NCBI RefSeq assembly: GCF_003854275.1
Contig: NZ_QTQP01000004.1
Coordinates: 1 to 64,000, forward strand
Origin: Burkholderia sp. Bp8963
GTDB taxonomy: Bacteria; Pseudomonadota; Gammaproteobacteria; Burkholderiales; Burkholderiaceae
Direction: 5' to 3'
DNA: 64,000 nucleotides
A model generated the notes under the pieces. It made no database searches and was not told where the DNA came from. It saw only the letters and a program-made list of their open reading frames with translations. The first letter of the stretch is position 1, and each line of letters opens with the position of its first letter. Below are positions 47,455 through 57,435 of the stretch, piece by piece. The translations under genes and the position numbers were made by a program.

Positions 47455-48186
47455 ATGAGCAAAACCCACTTCGGCTTCGAAAGCGTCGAGGAAAACGATA
47501 AAGCGAAGAAAGTGGCGGGCGTGTTCCATTCGGTCGCGAGCAACTACGATCTGATGAACGACCTGATGTCGGCCGGCATGCACCGCGCGTGGAAGGCGTT
47601 CACGATCGCGCAGGCGAACGTGCGCCCCGGCTACAAGGTGCTCGACATCGCGGCCGGCACGGGTGACCTGACCAAGGCGTTCGCGAAGGCTGCCGGGCCG
47701 ACGGGCGAGGTCTGGCACACGGACATCAACGAATCGATGCTGCGGGTCGGCCGCGACCGGCTGCTCGACAAGGGCATCGTGACCCCGTCGCTGTTGTGCG
47801 ACGCCGAGAAGATTCCCTTTCCGGACAACTACTTCGACGTGGTCACGGTCGCGTTCGGGCTGCGCAACATGACCCACAAGGACGCCGCGCTCGCCGAGAT
47901 GCGCCGCGTCGCGAAGCCGGGCGGCCGCGTGATGGTGCTCGAATTCTCGAAAGTCTGGGAGCCGCTGAAAAAAGCGTACGACGTGTATTCTTTCAAAGTG
48001 TTACCGTGGCTTGGCGACAAGTTCGCGAAAGATGCCGACAGTTATCGGTATCTTGCCGAATCGATCCGGATGCATCCCGACCAGGACACGCTGAAGACGA
48101 TGATGGAACAAGCAGGCCTCGATGCCGTCAAATATTACAATTTGTCAGGTGGCGTGGTAGCTTTACACCTTGGAACCAAGTACTAA
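47455..48186 (+). CDS. ubiE: Ubiquinone/menaquinone biosynthesis C-methyltransferase
   Basis: The 243-residue SAM-dependent methyltransferase carries UbiE family motifs: [21 protein letters not shown], the SAM-binding [16 protein letters not shown] near 67 and [21 protein letters not shown] near 143. It adds the C-methyl group to the demethylubiquinone ring precursor. The start at 47455 is preceded by TGAGGATC. It heads the ubiE - Tim44-like - ubiJ - ubiB set of genes. Confidence 0.95.
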   Translation: MSKTHFGFESVEENDKAKKVAGVFHSVASNYDLMNDLMSAGMHRAWKAFTIAQANVRPGYKVLDIAAGTGDLTKAFAKAAGPTGEVWHTDINESMLRVGRDRLLDKGIVTPSLLCDAEKIPFPDNYFDVVTVAFGLRNMTHKDAALAEMRRVAKPGGRVMVLEFSKVWEPLKKAYDVYSFKVLPWLGDKFAKDADSYRYLAESIRMHPDQDTLKTMMEQAGLDAVKYYNLSGGVVALHLGTKY

Positions 48187-48227
48187 GGGGTTCTTTCCAT
48201 ACATTTGCCTTACATCTGGAGAAACTG

Positions 48228-49235
48228 ATGTCCGAATCGCGTACGTTGTTCAACCGTAGCAAGCCGTCGAAGCCGTGGGCCCGACGGGTCGGCACGCTGC
48301 TGATGGTCGGCCTGCTCACGGCCGGCACGTTCGCATCGCTCGACGCCGAAGCCAAGCGCGTGGGCGGCGGGCGCAGCATCGGCCGCCAGAATTCCAGCGT
48401 CACGCAGCGCCAGGCGACGCCGCCCGCGCAGCAGCCGATGCAGCAGGCCGCACCGTCGCAGGCGCAACGTGCGCCGGCCGCGCCCACGCCCACGCCGGCC
48501 GCGCCCAACCGCTCGCGCTGGCTCGGGCCGATCGCCGGCCTCGCGGCCGGTCTCGGCATCGCGGCGCTGCTGTCGCATTTCGGCCTCGGCGGCGCGTTCG
48601 CCAGCATGATGTCGAACCTGATCGTGATCGCGCTGCTCGCGGCCATCGGCATCTGGCTGATCCGCAAGCTCATGAACCGCCGTCGTTCGAACGAGCCCGC
48701 GTACTCGGTGGGCAGCTCGGCGTCGGCTTCGGGCAATTACTCGCAGGGCCAGTCGTTCCAGGCCGGCAACGGCAGCAGCTATGCGAACGAAGCGCAGGGC
48801 GTGTTCGGCGGCGGTGCCGCAACGGCAGCGGCGGCAGGTGCGGCGGCTGCGCCGCTGCAAGTACCGGCCGGCTTCGACACCGAAGCGTTCCTGCGCAGCG
48901 CGAAGGTCTACTTCGTGCGCCTGCAGGCCGCGTGGGACCAGGGCAACCTCGCCGACATCCGCGAATTCACGACGCCGGAAATGTTCGCCGAGATCAAGAT
49001 CGATCTCGACGCGCGCGGCAACGAGGTGAATCAGACCGACGTCGTGCAGCTCGACGCCGAGCTGGTCGCGATCGAGGACCGCGGCATCGAGCAGTCGGCG
49101 AGCGTCCGCTTCCACGGCCTGATCCGCGAAGCGGCCAGCGCGCCGGCCGCACCGTTCGACGAAGTGTGGAACCTGACGAAGTCGGGCGGCCACGGCTGGT
49201 TGCTCGCGGGCATCCAGCAGCTCAATACGCATTGA
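48228..49235 (+). CDS. Tim44-like domain protein with signal peptide and transmembrane segments
   Basis: The 335-residue protein has an N-terminal signal or anchor (VGTLLMVGLLTAGTFASLDA), a Gln/Pro/Ala-rich stretch (residues about 55-95), two hydrophobic segments (about 98-145) and a C-terminal Tim44-like domain (FDTEAFLRSAKVYFVRLQAAWDQGNLADIREFTTPEMF, near 220-330). Tim44-like domains are known from mitochondrial protein import and bacterial inner-membrane proteins of unknown function. Its place between ubiE and ubiJ is striking. CTGGAGAAACTG precedes the start. Confidence 0.85.
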   Translation: MSESRTLFNRSKPSKPWARRVGTLLMVGLLTAGTFASLDAEAKRVGGGRSIGRQNSSVTQRQATPPAQQPMQQAAPSQAQRAPAAPTPTPAAPNRSRWLGPIAGLAAGLGIAALLSHFGLGGAFASMMSNLIVIALLAAIGIWLIRKLMNRRRSNEPAYSVGSSASASGNYSQGQSFQAGNGSSYANEAQGVFGGGAATAAAAGAAAAPLQVPAGFDTEAFLRSAKVYFVRLQAAWDQGNLADIREFTTPEMFAEIKIDLDARGNEVNQTDVVQLDAELVAIEDRGIEQSASVRFHGLIREAASAPAAPFDEVWNLTKSGGHGWLLAGIQQLNTH

Positions 49236-49348
49236 GCGCCGGGCGGCGAGGCCTGCCAGGCCAGCCGTCCCGGGCGGCCCCGCTGCGACCGCTTGCCGCT
49301 TGGGCATACGGTATGACGAGGGCGCCGACCGATCCGACGTTACAATAG

Positions 49349-49387
49349 AAACCCGCGTGGGCGTCCGGCCCGCGCGGGTTTTTTCTT
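49349..49387 (+). terminator. Intrinsic terminator between the Tim44-like gene and ubiJ
   Basis: An imperfect 12- to 13-bp GC stem (AACCCGCG...CGCGCGGGTT) with an apical GTCCG loop is followed by six T and TCTTT. It lies 114 bp after the Tim44-like stop and 11 bp before the ubiJ start, so ubiJ may be expressed by read-through or from a promoter overlapping this site. Confidence 0.85.
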
Positions 49388-49397
49388 TCCCAGCCCG

Positions 49398-50024
49398 ATG
49401 ACCTTTGCCGCCAAGCCTTTTGCTGCTGCTGTCAATCATCTGCTCGCGCGTGAATCCTGGGCGCGTGACCGCCTGATGCCTTACGCGGGCAAGACCGCCC
49501 GACTCGACGTGCCGCCCGTCACGCTCACGCTGCTGGTGCAGCCGGACGGCTATCTTTCCGCAGTCGATGCGCAGGACGCGCAGCAGGTCGACGTGTCGAT
49601 CGCGCTTGCCGGCGACACCGTCGCGATGTTCCTGCAGGGCGGACAGGCGGCCGTGATGAAGCACGTGAAGATCGAGGGCGACGCGGAGTTCGCGACGCAG
49701 ATCGCGAAACTGGCCGAGCATCTGCGCTGGGAACCGGAAGAAGATCTCGCGAAGCTGGTCGGCGACGCGGCGGCGCACCGGATCGCGACGGTCGTGCGCG
49801 ACGCCGGTGCCCGCGCACGCCGCGCCGGCCGCAATATGCTCGATTCTGTCGCCGAGTATTGGCTCGACGAGAACCCGCAAGTCGTCAGGCGTGTGTCGCT
49901 CGCGGGCTTCGACGCCGAGCTGGCGCGTGCGCGCGACGCGCTCGCCCGCGTCGAGAAGCGGATCGAGCGACTCGAACAAAAAACCGGCGTACGTGCGGGC
50001 GGCAGCCCTCGCGGCACGCACTGA
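49398..50024 (+). CDS. ubiJ: Ubiquinone biosynthesis accessory factor UbiJ (SCP2 domain)
   Basis: The 208-residue protein has an SCP2-type sterol-carrier domain (residues about 15-115; QVDVSIALAGDTVAMFLQGG, KHVKIEGDAEFATQIAKLAEHL) and a helical C-terminus ending in a coiled coil (ARDALARVEKRIERLEQK). UbiJ binds prenylated quinone intermediates and joins the Ubi metabolon. The gene lies 12 bp before ubiB, the usual order in beta- and gamma-proteobacteria. Confidence 0.92.
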   Translation: MTFAAKPFAAAVNHLLARESWARDRLMPYAGKTARLDVPPVTLTLLVQPDGYLSAVDAQDAQQVDVSIALAGDTVAMFLQGGQAAVMKHVKIEGDAEFATQIAKLAEHLRWEPEEDLAKLVGDAAAHRIATVVRDAGARARRAGRNMLDSVAEYWLDENPQVVRRVSLAGFDAELARARDALARVEKRIERLEQKTGVRAGGSPRGTH

Positions 50025-50036
50025 GGGCCGCTGGGC

Positions 50037-51614
50037 ATGCGTATTTTCCGTTTCATCAAGATTCTCTACACCGTCATCCGCTTCGGCCTCGACGAGGTGA
50101 TGCTGTCCCGGATCGACGACCGCCGCGTGAAGCTGCTGCTGCGGATCACGACGATCGGCCGCCGCTATTCCGATCCGCCCGCGGTGCGGCTGCGCCGCGC
50201 GCTCGAAAGCCTCGGCCCGATCTTCGTGAAGTTCGGCCAGGTGCTGTCGACGCGCCGCGACCTGCTGTCGGTCGATTTCGCGAACGAGCTCGCGAAGCTG
50301 CAGGACCAGGTGCCGCCGTTCGAGTCGTCGGTCGCGATCGAGCTGATCGAGAAGGCGCTCGGCGCGCCGGTCGACGAGCTGTTCGACGAATTCGAGCGCG
50401 AGCCGGTCGCGAGCGCGTCGATCGCGCAGGTGCATTTCGCGAAGCTCAAGCTGGGCGCGCACGCGGGCAAGGCGGTCGCGGTGAAGGTGCTGCGCCCGAA
50501 CATGCTGCCCGTCATCGATTCCGATCTCGCGCTGATGCGCGACATCGCGACGTGGACCGAGCGCGTGTGGGCCGACGGCCGGCGCCTGAAGCCGCGCGAG
50601 GTCGTCGCCGAATTCGACAAATACCTGCACGACGAGCTGGACCTGATGCGCGAGGCGGCGAACGGCAGCCAGCTGCGCCGCAACTTCGCGGGCCTCGACC
50701 TGCTGCTCGTGCCCGAAATGTTCTGGGATTTCTCGACGTCGACCGTGCTCGTGATGGAGCGCATGTCGGGGGTGCCGATCAGCCAGGTCGAGACGCTGCG
50801 CACGGCGGGCGTCGACATCAAGAAGCTTGCGCGCGAAGGCGTCGAGATCTTCTTCACGCAGGTGTTTCGCGACGGCTTCTTCCACGCGGACATGCACCCC
50901 GGCAACATCCAGGTGAGCCTCGACCCGAACACGTTCGGCCGCTACGTCGCGCTCGATTTCGGGATCGTCGGCGCGCTGTCCGATTTCGACAAGAACTACC
51001 TCGCGCAGAACTTCCTCGCGTTCTTCAAGCGCGACTACCACCGCGTCGCGACGCTGCACCTCGAGTCGGGCTGGGTGCCGCCGGACACGCGCGTCGAGGA
51101 GCTAGAGAGCGCGATCCGCGCGGTGTGCGAGCCGTATTTCGACCGCGCGCTGAAGGACATCTCGCTCGGCCAGGTGCTGATGCGCCTGTTCTCGACGTCG
51201 CGCCGCTTCAACGTCGAGATCCAGCCGCAGCTCGTGCTGCTGCAGAAGACAATGCTGAACGTCGAGGGGCTCGGCCGCTCGCTCGATCCCGAACTCGACC
51301 TGTGGAAGACCGCGAAGCCGTATCTCGAGCGCTGGATGACCGAGCAGATCGGCCTGCGCGGCTGGTATGAGCGCTTCAAGGTCGAGGCGCCGCAATGGAG
51401 CAAGACGCTGCCGCAACTGCCACGCCTGATCCACCATGCGATCGCCGCGCGCCACGACGCGCCGCGCGCCGCGAGCGAGGAGCTGATGCGACAGATCCTG
51501 GTCGAGCAGAAGCGCACCAACCGGCTGCTGCAGGCGTTGCTGATCTTCGGCCTGGCGGTGGGGGTCGGCGCGCTCGCCGCGCGCGTGCTGCTCGCGGTGG
51601 CGTACGGCGCCTGA
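50037..51614 (+). CDS. ubiB: ABC1/ADCK-type atypical kinase/ATPase UbiB
   Basis: The 525-residue protein has the UbiB family signature KxGQ ([16 protein letters not shown] near 66), the Ala-rich loop [12 protein letters not shown], and the catalytic region [12 protein letters not shown] with [12 protein letters not shown]. The C-terminus carries two hydrophobic helices ([22 protein letters not shown]) for membrane anchoring. It is needed for ubiquinone synthesis, probably by extracting or presenting lipid intermediates. It follows ubiJ by 12 bp. Confidence 0.95.
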   Translation: MRIFRFIKILYTVIRFGLDEVMLSRIDDRRVKLLLRITTIGRRYSDPPAVRLRRALESLGPIFVKFGQVLSTRRDLLSVDFANELAKLQDQVPPFESSVAIELIEKALGAPVDELFDEFEREPVASASIAQVHFAKLKLGAHAGKAVAVKVLRPNMLPVIDSDLALMRDIATWTERVWADGRRLKPREVVAEFDKYLHDELDLMREAANGSQLRRNFAGLDLLLVPEMFWDFSTSTVLVMERMSGVPISQVETLRTAGVDIKKLAREGVEIFFTQVFRDGFFHADMHPGNIQVSLDPNTFGRYVALDFGIVGALSDFDKNYLAQNFLAFFKRDYHRVATLHLESGWVPPDTRVEELESAIRAVCEPYFDRALKDISLGQVLMRLFSTSRRFNVEIQPQLVLLQKTMLNVEGLGRSLDPELDLWKTAKPYLERWMTEQIGLRGWYERFKVEAPQWSKTLPQLPRLIHHAIAARHDAPRAASEELMRQILVEQKRTNRLLQALLIFGLAVGVGALAARVLLAVAYGA

Positions 51615-51636
51615 CGGAAACGAAGGAGGCATGGCG

Positions 51637-52290
51637 ATGTCCGACCCGACTCGCGAGAACGCACCGGCTGCGCCGGCCGTGCCCGGCCCCGCGGATTTTT
51701 CGACGCGCGACCCGGGCGACGCATCGTTCTGGGATGAGCGCTTCGCGCGCGGCATGACGCCGTGGGAATTCGGCGGCGTGCCCGACGGCTTTCGCGCGTT
51801 CGCGAGCCGGCGCGGCGCGAGCGCTGTGCTCGCGGTGCTGATTCCCGGCTGCGGCAGCGCGCAGGAAGCAGGCTGGCTCGCGCAGGCCGGCTGGCCCGTG
51901 CGTGCGATCGATTTTGCCGCGCAGGCGGTCGCGGCTGCGCGGGCGCAGCTCGGCGCGCACGCAGACGTCGTCGAGCAGGCGGATTTCTTCGCGTATGCGC
52001 CGCCGTTTGCGGTGCAGTGGGTGTACGAGCGGGCGTTTCTGTGCGCGCTGCCGCGCGACCGGCGTGCCGATTACGCGGCGAAGATGGCCGCGCTGCTGCC
52101 GGCGGGCGGCGTGCTGGCCGGCTATTTCTTTATCGGCGCGACGCCGAAGGGACCGCCGTTCGGCATCGATCGTGCGGAACTCGACACGCTGCTCGCGCCA
52201 TACTTCGAACTGGTCGAGGATCTGCCCGTTGCCGATTCGCTGCCCGTGTTCGACGGGCGCGAGCGCTGGCTCACGTGGCGCCGCCGCTGA
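51637..52290 (+). CDS. TPMT-family SAM-dependent methyltransferase
   Basis: The 217-residue protein matches the thiopurine S-methyltransferase family: FWDERFARGMTPWEFGGVPDGF, SAM-binding VLIPGCGSAQEAGWLAQAGW and AIDFAAQAVAAARAQL. Related bacterial enzymes methylate tellurite, selenium compounds or small thiols. I chose the ATG at 51637, at proper distance from AAGGAGG; the ATG at 51631 is too near that site. It follows ubiB by 22 bp and may be co-transcribed. Confidence 0.85.
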   Translation: MSDPTRENAPAAPAVPGPADFSTRDPGDASFWDERFARGMTPWEFGGVPDGFRAFASRRGASAVLAVLIPGCGSAQEAGWLAQAGWPVRAIDFAAQAVAAARAQLGAHADVVEQADFFAYAPPFAVQWVYERAFLCALPRDRRADYAAKMAALLPAGGVLAGYFFIGATPKGPPFGIDRAELDTLLAPYFELVEDLPVADSLPVFDGRERWLTWRRR

Positions 52291-52333
52291 AGCCGGGCAC
52301 TGACACCGGTACTGACGCAGGTACGTCGGGCAG

Positions 52334-52365
52334 TTGCCGGGGTGCGCCGAGGTTTCGGATATAAT
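52334..52365 (+). promoter_or_regulatory. Probable sigma-70 promoter of the FmdB-type gene
   Basis: A perfect TATAAT at 52360-52365 lies 44 bp before the start codon. A TTGCCG at 52334-52339 could be the -35 but the spacer is 20 bp, longer than ideal. The region is clearly AT-richer than its surroundings. Confidence 0.6.
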
Positions 52366-52409
52366 TCAAGGTTTTGCAAGCCGTTTCCAGTTTCTGCGGG
52401 AAAAATATC

Positions 52410-52736
52410 ATGCCGATCTACGCCTATCGATGCGAAGCGTGCGGTTTCGCGAAGGACGTGCTCCAGAAGATGCGCGACGCGCCGCTGTCGCAGTGTCCCG
52501 AATGCGGGAAGGATGCATTTCGCAAGCAGCTGACCGCTGCGGGCTTTCAGCTGAAGGGCTCGGGTTGGTATGTCACCGATTTCCGCGGCGGCTCGGGCGG
52601 CACCAGCGCACCGGCCGCCGCAACCGCGTCGGGCGACGCGGCGCCGGCTGCAGCGGCGAGCGCGACGGACGGTGCGGCGAGCGCCGCTCCGGCGTCCACG
52701 CCCGCGCCGGCCGCGACGCCTGCGGCCACCAGTTGA
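52410..52736 (+). CDS. FmdB-type zinc ribbon protein
   Basis: The 108-residue protein begins with a zinc ribbon MPIYAYRCEACGF...CPECGKDAF, the FmdB/CxxC-CxxC regulatory family domain. It then has a low-complexity Ala/Ser/Pro/Thr tail (about residues 68-108). The function of such proteins is unclear; family members are called putative regulatory proteins. It lies upstream of DUF502 and aspS, a common order in beta-proteobacteria. Confidence 0.88.
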   Translation: MPIYAYRCEACGFAKDVLQKMRDAPLSQCPECGKDAFRKQLTAAGFQLKGSGWYVTDFRGGSGGTSAPAAATASGDAAPAAAASATDGAASAAPASTPAPAATPAATS

Positions 52737-52797
52737 CTGTCGCGGCCCGGCCGGGCCGCGCTCAATCCGCGCCGGCGGCGCGGCACTTTGACGGCAG

Positions 52798-53451
52798 ATG
52801 ATGAAAAAGACGACCCTGAAATCGGTGTTTCTGACCGGCCTGCTGGTTCTCGTCCCGCTCGCGATCACGCTGTGGGTGCTCGGTCTCATCATCGGCACGA
52901 TGGACCAGACGCTGCTGCTGCTGCCGGAATCGTGGCAGCCCGAGCGGATGCTCGGCTTCCACCTGCCGGGGATCGGCGCGCTGCTGACGCTCGCGTTCAT
53001 CTTCGTCGTCGGTCTCGCGACGCGGAACTTCATCGGCCAGAAGCTCGTCACGTGGTGGAACGCGGTGGTGCGCCACATTCCGGTGGTCGGGCCGATCTAC
53101 ACGAGCGTCAAGCAGGTGTCGGACACGCTGCTGTCGAGCAGCGGCAATGCGTTCCGCAAGGCGCTGCTGATCGAGTATCCGCGCCGCGGCTCGTATACGA
53201 TCGCGTTCCTGACCGGCACGCCCGGCGGCGACGTGCTCAATCATCTGACGGAAGAATACGTGAGCGTCTATATCCCGACGACGCCGAACCCGACGTCGGG
53301 CTTCTTCCTGATGCTGCCGAAAAGCGAAGTCATCGAACTCGACATGTCGGTCGATGCCGCGCTGAAGTACATCGTCTCGATGGGCGTGGTGGCGCCCCCG
53401 GCGCCGGCTCCGGCGCCCGCGCGCCGTCCCCCCGTCGAGCCGCCGCTGTAA
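52798..53451 (+). CDS. DUF502 inner-membrane protein
   Basis: The 217-residue protein has two N-terminal transmembrane helices (FLTGLLVLVPLAITLWVLGLI and LLTLAFIFVVGLATRNF) and the DUF502 block VRHIPVVGPIYTSVKQVSDTLL followed by YVSVYIPTTPNPTSGFFLML. The C-terminus is Pro/Ala rich. The family has no assigned function. Two ATG codons at 52798 are adjacent. It precedes aspS by 60 bp, as in many beta-proteobacteria. Confidence 0.9.
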   Translation: MMKKTTLKSVFLTGLLVLVPLAITLWVLGLIIGTMDQTLLLLPESWQPERMLGFHLPGIGALLTLAFIFVVGLATRNFIGQKLVTWWNAVVRHIPVVGPIYTSVKQVSDTLLSSSGNAFRKALLIEYPRRGSYTIAFLTGTPGGDVLNHLTEEYVSVYIPTTPNPTSGFFLMLPKSEVIELDMSVDAALKYIVSMGVVAPPAPAPAPARRPPVEPPL

Positions 53452-53511
53452 ATCATTGCCCGGGCCGCGCGTTGCGGCGCCCGTTGATCAAACCGAACGA
53501 AAGCAAACATC

Positions 53512-55314
53512 ATGTCGATGCGAACTGAATACTGCGGTCTCGTGACCGAACACCTGCTGGGCCAAACCGTGTCGCTGTGCGGCTGGGTGCAGCGCCGCCG
53601 CGATCACGGCGGTGTGATCTTCATCGACCTGCGCGATCGTGAAGGCCTCGTGCAGGTGGTGTGCGACCCGGATCGCGCGGAGATGTTCGCGACCGCCGAA
53701 GGCGTGCGCAACGAATTCTGCGTGCAGGTGAAGGGCCTCGTGCGCAACCGTCCGGAAGGCACGATCAACGCCGGCCTGAAGAGCGGCAAGATCGAAGTGC
53801 TGTGCCACGAGCTGACCGTGCTGAACGCGTCGGTCACGCCGCCGTTCCAGCTCGACGACGACAACCTGTCGGAAACGACGCGCCTCACGCACCGCGTGCT
53901 CGACCTGCGCCGCCCGCAGATGCAGCACAACCTGCGCCTGCGCTACCGCGTCGCGATCGAGGCGCGCAAGTACCTCGACGAGCAGGGCTTCATCGACATC
54001 GAGACGCCGATGCTGACGAAGAGCACGCCGGAAGGCGCGCGCGACTACCTCGTGCCGTCGCGCGTGAACGCGGGCCAGTTCTTCGCGCTGCCGCAGTCGC
54101 CGCAGTTGTTCAAGCAGCTGCTGATGGTCGCGAACTTCGACCGCTACTACCAGATCACCAAGTGCTTCCGCGACGAAGACCTGCGTGCCGACCGCCAGCC
54201 GGAATTCACGCAGATCGACTGCGAGACGTCGTTCCTCGGCGAGCAGGAAATCCGCGACCTGTTCGAGGACATGATCCGTCACATCTTCAAGACGACGATC
54301 GACGTCGAGCTGGATGCGAAATTCCCGGTCATGCCGTACTCGGAAGCGATGGCGCGCTTCGGCTCGGACAAGCCGGACCTGCGCGTGCAGCTCGAGTTCA
54401 CCGAGCTGACCGACGCGATGAAGGACGTCGAGTTCAAGGTGTTCAGCACGCCGGCCAACGCGAAGGACGGCCGCGTCGCGGCGCTGCGCGTGCCGAAGGG
54501 CAGCGAGCTGTCGCGTGGCGACATCGACGGCTACACCGAGTTCGTGCGCATCTACGGCGCGAAGGGCCTCGCGTGGATCAAGGTTAACGAGAAGGCGAAG
54601 GGTCGTGACGGCCTGCAGAGCCCGATCGTCAAGAACCTGCACGACGCGTCGATCGCGGCGATCCTCGAGCGCACCGGCGCGCAGGACGGCGACATCATCT
54701 TCTTCGCGGCGGACCGCGCGAAGGTCGTCAACGACAGCCTCGGCGCGCTGCGCCTGAAGATCGGCCACTCGGAATTCGGCAAGGCGAACGGCCTCGTCGA
54801 AGCGGGCTGGAAGCCGCTGTGGGTCGTCGATTTCCCGATGTTCGAATACGACGACGAAGACGCGCGCTACGTCGCCGCGCACCACCCGTTCACGAGCCCG
54901 AAGGACGAGCATCTCGAGTACCTCGAGACGGATCCGGGCCGCTGCCTCGCGAAGGCGTACGACATGGTGCTGAACGGCTGGGAAATCGGTGGCGGCTCGG
55001 TGCGTATCCACCGCGAGGAAGTGCAGAGCAAGGTGTTCCGCGCGCTGAAGATCGGCGCGGAAGAGGCGCAGCTGAAGTTCGGCTTCCTGCTGGACGCGCT
55101 GCAGTACGGCGCGCCGCCGCACGGCGGTATCGCGTTCGGTCTCGACCGCATCGTCACGATGATGGCCGGTGCCGATTCGATCCGCGACGTGATCGCGTTC
55201 CCGAAGACCCAGCGCGCGCAATGTCTGCTCACGCAGGCACCGAGCCCGGTCGACGAGCGCCAGCTGCGCGAGCTGCACATCCGCTTGCGCCAGCCGGAGC
55301 AGCCGAAGGCGTAA
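53512..55314 (+). CDS. aspS: Aspartyl-tRNA synthetase
   Basis: The 600-residue class IIb synthetase has the N-terminal anticodon-binding OB fold ([22 protein letters not shown]), motif 2 ([18 protein letters not shown]), the bacterial GAD insertion (about residues 290-420) and motif 3 ([13 protein letters not shown] near 540). It charges tRNA with aspartate. Length and order match bacterial AspRS. The strong terminator at 55365 follows. Confidence 0.96.
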   Translation: MSMRTEYCGLVTEHLLGQTVSLCGWVQRRRDHGGVIFIDLRDREGLVQVVCDPDRAEMFATAEGVRNEFCVQVKGLVRNRPEGTINAGLKSGKIEVLCHELTVLNASVTPPFQLDDDNLSETTRLTHRVLDLRRPQMQHNLRLRYRVAIEARKYLDEQGFIDIETPMLTKSTPEGARDYLVPSRVNAGQFFALPQSPQLFKQLLMVANFDRYYQITKCFRDEDLRADRQPEFTQIDCETSFLGEQEIRDLFEDMIRHIFKTTIDVELDAKFPVMPYSEAMARFGSDKPDLRVQLEFTELTDAMKDVEFKVFSTPANAKDGRVAALRVPKGSELSRGDIDGYTEFVRIYGAKGLAWIKVNEKAKGRDGLQSPIVKNLHDASIAAILERTGAQDGDIIFFAADRAKVVNDSLGALRLKIGHSEFGKANGLVEAGWKPLWVVDFPMFEYDDEDARYVAAHHPFTSPKDEHLEYLETDPGRCLAKAYDMVLNGWEIGGGSVRIHREEVQSKVFRALKIGAEEAQLKFGFLLDALQYGAPPHGGIAFGLDRIVTMMAGADSIRDVIAFPKTQRAQCLLTQAPSPVDERQLRELHIRLRQPEQPKA

Positions 55315-55364
55315 TGCTCGCTTCGGTCTGAACGCGCGCGTGGCGACACGCGCGCCGCATGATG

Positions 55365-55390
55365 AAAAAGGCGCAACCGTGCGCCTTTTT
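55365..55390 (+). terminator. Intrinsic terminator after aspS
   Basis: AAAAAGGCGCA pairs with TGCGCCTTTTT across a 4-nt loop. The stem has A and T tails on both sides, 50 nt after the aspS stop. Confidence 0.88.
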
Positions 55391-55470
55391 CGCTTTTTGC
55401 GGTACAGTCGCAGCACCTGCCGTGCTGCCTCGGTCACCGGGCGCGCGGCCTTGTGCCGCATGAAACAAAA

Positions 55471-55977
55471 ATGACGAAGTCGCCGAAAATTCCCGAATCC
55501 GTTCTCGTCGTGATCTACACGCCCGCGCTCGACGTGCTCGTGATCAAGCGTGCCGACCAGCCCGATTTCTGGCAATCGGTCACCGGGTCGAAGGACACGC
55601 CCGACGAGCCGCTCGCGCTCACGGCCGTGCGCGAAGTGGCCGAGGAAACGGGCATCGTGGTCGGCAGTGCGGATGTGCCCGCGGGTGCGCTCGTCGACTG
55701 GCATCACCGGATCGAATACACCATCTATCCGCAATACCTGCACCGCTACGCGCCGGGCGTCACGCGCAACACCGAACACTGGTTCGGGCTGTGCGTGCCG
55801 CGTCGCGTCGACGTGACGCTGTCGCCGCGCGAGCACGTCGACTATGCTTGGCTGCCATATCGCGACGCGGCCGAGCGCTGCTTCTCGCCGTCGAACGCGG
55901 AAGCGATCCTGCAATTGCCCGCGCGCGCGTTCCCGGACGGCCAGCCCCCGGATGGCCGCACCCTCGGCCACTCATGA
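55471..55977 (+). CDS. nudB: Dihydroneopterin triphosphate diphosphatase
   Basis: The 168-residue Nudix hydrolase carries the Nudix box from Gly39 to Ile62 (G-x5-E-x7-REVAEETGI). The sequences FWQSVTGS and NTEHWFGL fit the NudB subgroup, which removes pyrophosphate from dihydroneopterin triphosphate in folate synthesis. The ATG at 55471 is chosen; an in-frame GTG at 55453 would add six residues. Its stop overlaps the next gene (ATGA). Confidence 0.9.
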   Translation: MTKSPKIPESVLVVIYTPALDVLVIKRADQPDFWQSVTGSKDTPDEPLALTAVREVAEETGIVVGSADVPAGALVDWHHRIEYTIYPQYLHRYAPGVTRNTEHWFGLCVPRRVDVTLSPREHVDYAWLPYRDAAERCFSPSNAEAILQLPARAFPDGQPPDGRTLGHS

Positions 55978-57248
55978 ACGCGGACGCCCGCAAACGCTTC
56001 GCGCAATTGCGGCAGATGTTCCTGCAGGAGCGGGGCTCCGCGTCGCGGCTCGCGTTCACGTCCGGCAATACGGTCCGGCTGTGCAACGGCGGCGACGCGT
56101 TCTTCGGTGCGCTGATCGAACGGATCGACGGCGCACGCGAGCAGGTGATGCTCGAAACCTATATCTTCTGCGACGACGCGGCCGGACGGCCCGTGTCCGA
56201 CGCGCTGATGCGCGCGGCGCAGCGTGGCGTGCGCGTGCGCGTGATCACCGACGGCATTGGCACCGCGCGCCTGCCGCTCATCGATGCCTGGGCCGACGCG
56301 GGCGTCGAGCACTGCATCTACAACCGCTACCTGTTCGGCCGCTTCGGCTTCTCGCGCACGCACCGCAAGCTTGCCGTCGTCGATCGCGCGTACGCGTTTT
56401 GCGGCGGCATCAACATCGTCGACGACTACGCGCAGAACGGCACGACGCTCGACTACCCGCGCTGGGATTTCAGCGTCGAGATGACGGGGCCCGTCGTCTC
56501 CGACGTGCGTGCCGCACTGGAGCTGCAATGGCACCGGATCCAGTTCGGCCACAAACCTTACGCGCAGTACGCGGCCGGGCTGGCCGGCGGCGACGCGTTT
56601 CCCGACATGTTTCGCCGCTGGATGCGCAGCCACCGCTGGATCAAGGCCGGCGCGCTCAGGATCGTGACCGAGCCGAGCGTCGCGTTCGTCGCGCGCGACA
56701 ACGTCGTGAACCGCCGTGCGATCGAGAAGGCGTACCTCGCGGCGATCGGCCAGGCGCGGCAGCGCATCCTGCTCGCGAATCCGTATTTCATGCCGGGCCG
56801 CAAGCTGCGCCGCGCGCTGGCGGGCGCCGCGCGGCGCGGCGTCGACGTGCGGATCCTGATCGGCCGCAACGAATTCGCGGCGCTCGACACCGCGGTGCCG
56901 TTCCTCTACCACGCGCTGCTGCGCGCCGGCGTGCGGGTGGCCGAATACGACAAGACGATCCTGCACGGCAAGGTCGCCGTGATCGACGACAATTGGGCAA
57001 CGGTGGGCTCGTCGAATCTGGACGCGCTGAGCCTGATGCTGAACAATGAGGCCAATGTGGTGCTGGTGCGGCACGACACGGTGACGAACGAGCTGCGCGA
57101 CGCGATCGCCGCGGCGTTCGCCGACGGCCGCGAGATCGACCCGGCGCGCTACGCGGCGCGCCCGTTCGCGGAGCGCGTGCTGAACTGGCTCGCCTATGCA
57201 ACCTACCGCACCTTGATGAAGGCGCTGACAGTCGGCGGATACGACTGA
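55974..57248 (+). CDS. clsB: Cardiolipin synthase ClsB-like (phospholipase D superfamily)
   Basis: The 424-residue protein has two HKD motifs: THRKLAVVDRAYAFCGGIN near 128 and LHGKVAVIDDNWATVGSSN near 330. No signal peptide or N-terminal membrane segments are present, as in ClsB rather than ClsA. It would make cardiolipin from phosphatidylglycerol. The ATG overlaps the nudB stop, and the folate enzyme plus ClsB order is common in Burkholderiales. A 16-bp perfect palindrome follows at 57268-57283 and may end transcription. Confidence 0.88.
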   Translation: MNADARKRFAQLRQMFLQERGSASRLAFTSGNTVRLCNGGDAFFGALIERIDGAREQVMLETYIFCDDAAGRPVSDALMRAAQRGVRVRVITDGIGTARLPLIDAWADAGVEHCIYNRYLFGRFGFSRTHRKLAVVDRAYAFCGGINIVDDYAQNGTTLDYPRWDFSVEMTGPVVSDVRAALELQWHRIQFGHKPYAQYAAGLAGGDAFPDMFRRWMRSHRWIKAGALRIVTEPSVAFVARDNVVNRRAIEKAYLAAIGQARQRILLANPYFMPGRKLRRALAGAARRGVDVRILIGRNEFAALDTAVPFLYHALLRAGVRVAEYDKTILHGKVAVIDDNWATVGSSNLDALSLMLNNEANVVLVRHDTVTNELRDAIAAAFADGREIDPARYAARPFAERVLNWLAYATYRTLMKALTVGGYD

Positions 57249-57393
57249 GCCCCCATTTCATACTTTCCCGCACGGCCGTGCGGAAAACCGCATCCAAGGC
57301 CGTCCGAATCGCGCAAAATAGCGGTTCGGTTAGACACCGGTTTCTAATAATTTCCTTGTTTCGCGGACGGTCGCACTCAATAATAGTACGGCC

Positions 57394-57411
57394 GTTCGAT
57401 TTTATTCGAAC
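57394..57411. promoter_or_regulatory. Operator-like palindrome before the TetR gene
   Basis: GTTCGA-TTTTAT-TCGAAC is a perfect inverted repeat with a 6-bp AT centre, 24 bp before the TetR start codon and in the most AT-rich part of the area. It is a candidate autoregulatory site. Confidence 0.6.
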
Positions 57412-57435
57412 CCCCGAACGGTTACAGAAATAGCT

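Noticed and set aside
52742..52760. GC hairpin after the FmdB-type gene as terminator
   Set aside because: The inverted repeat is GC-only with no U-tract, and the DUF502 gene follows closely on the same strand.
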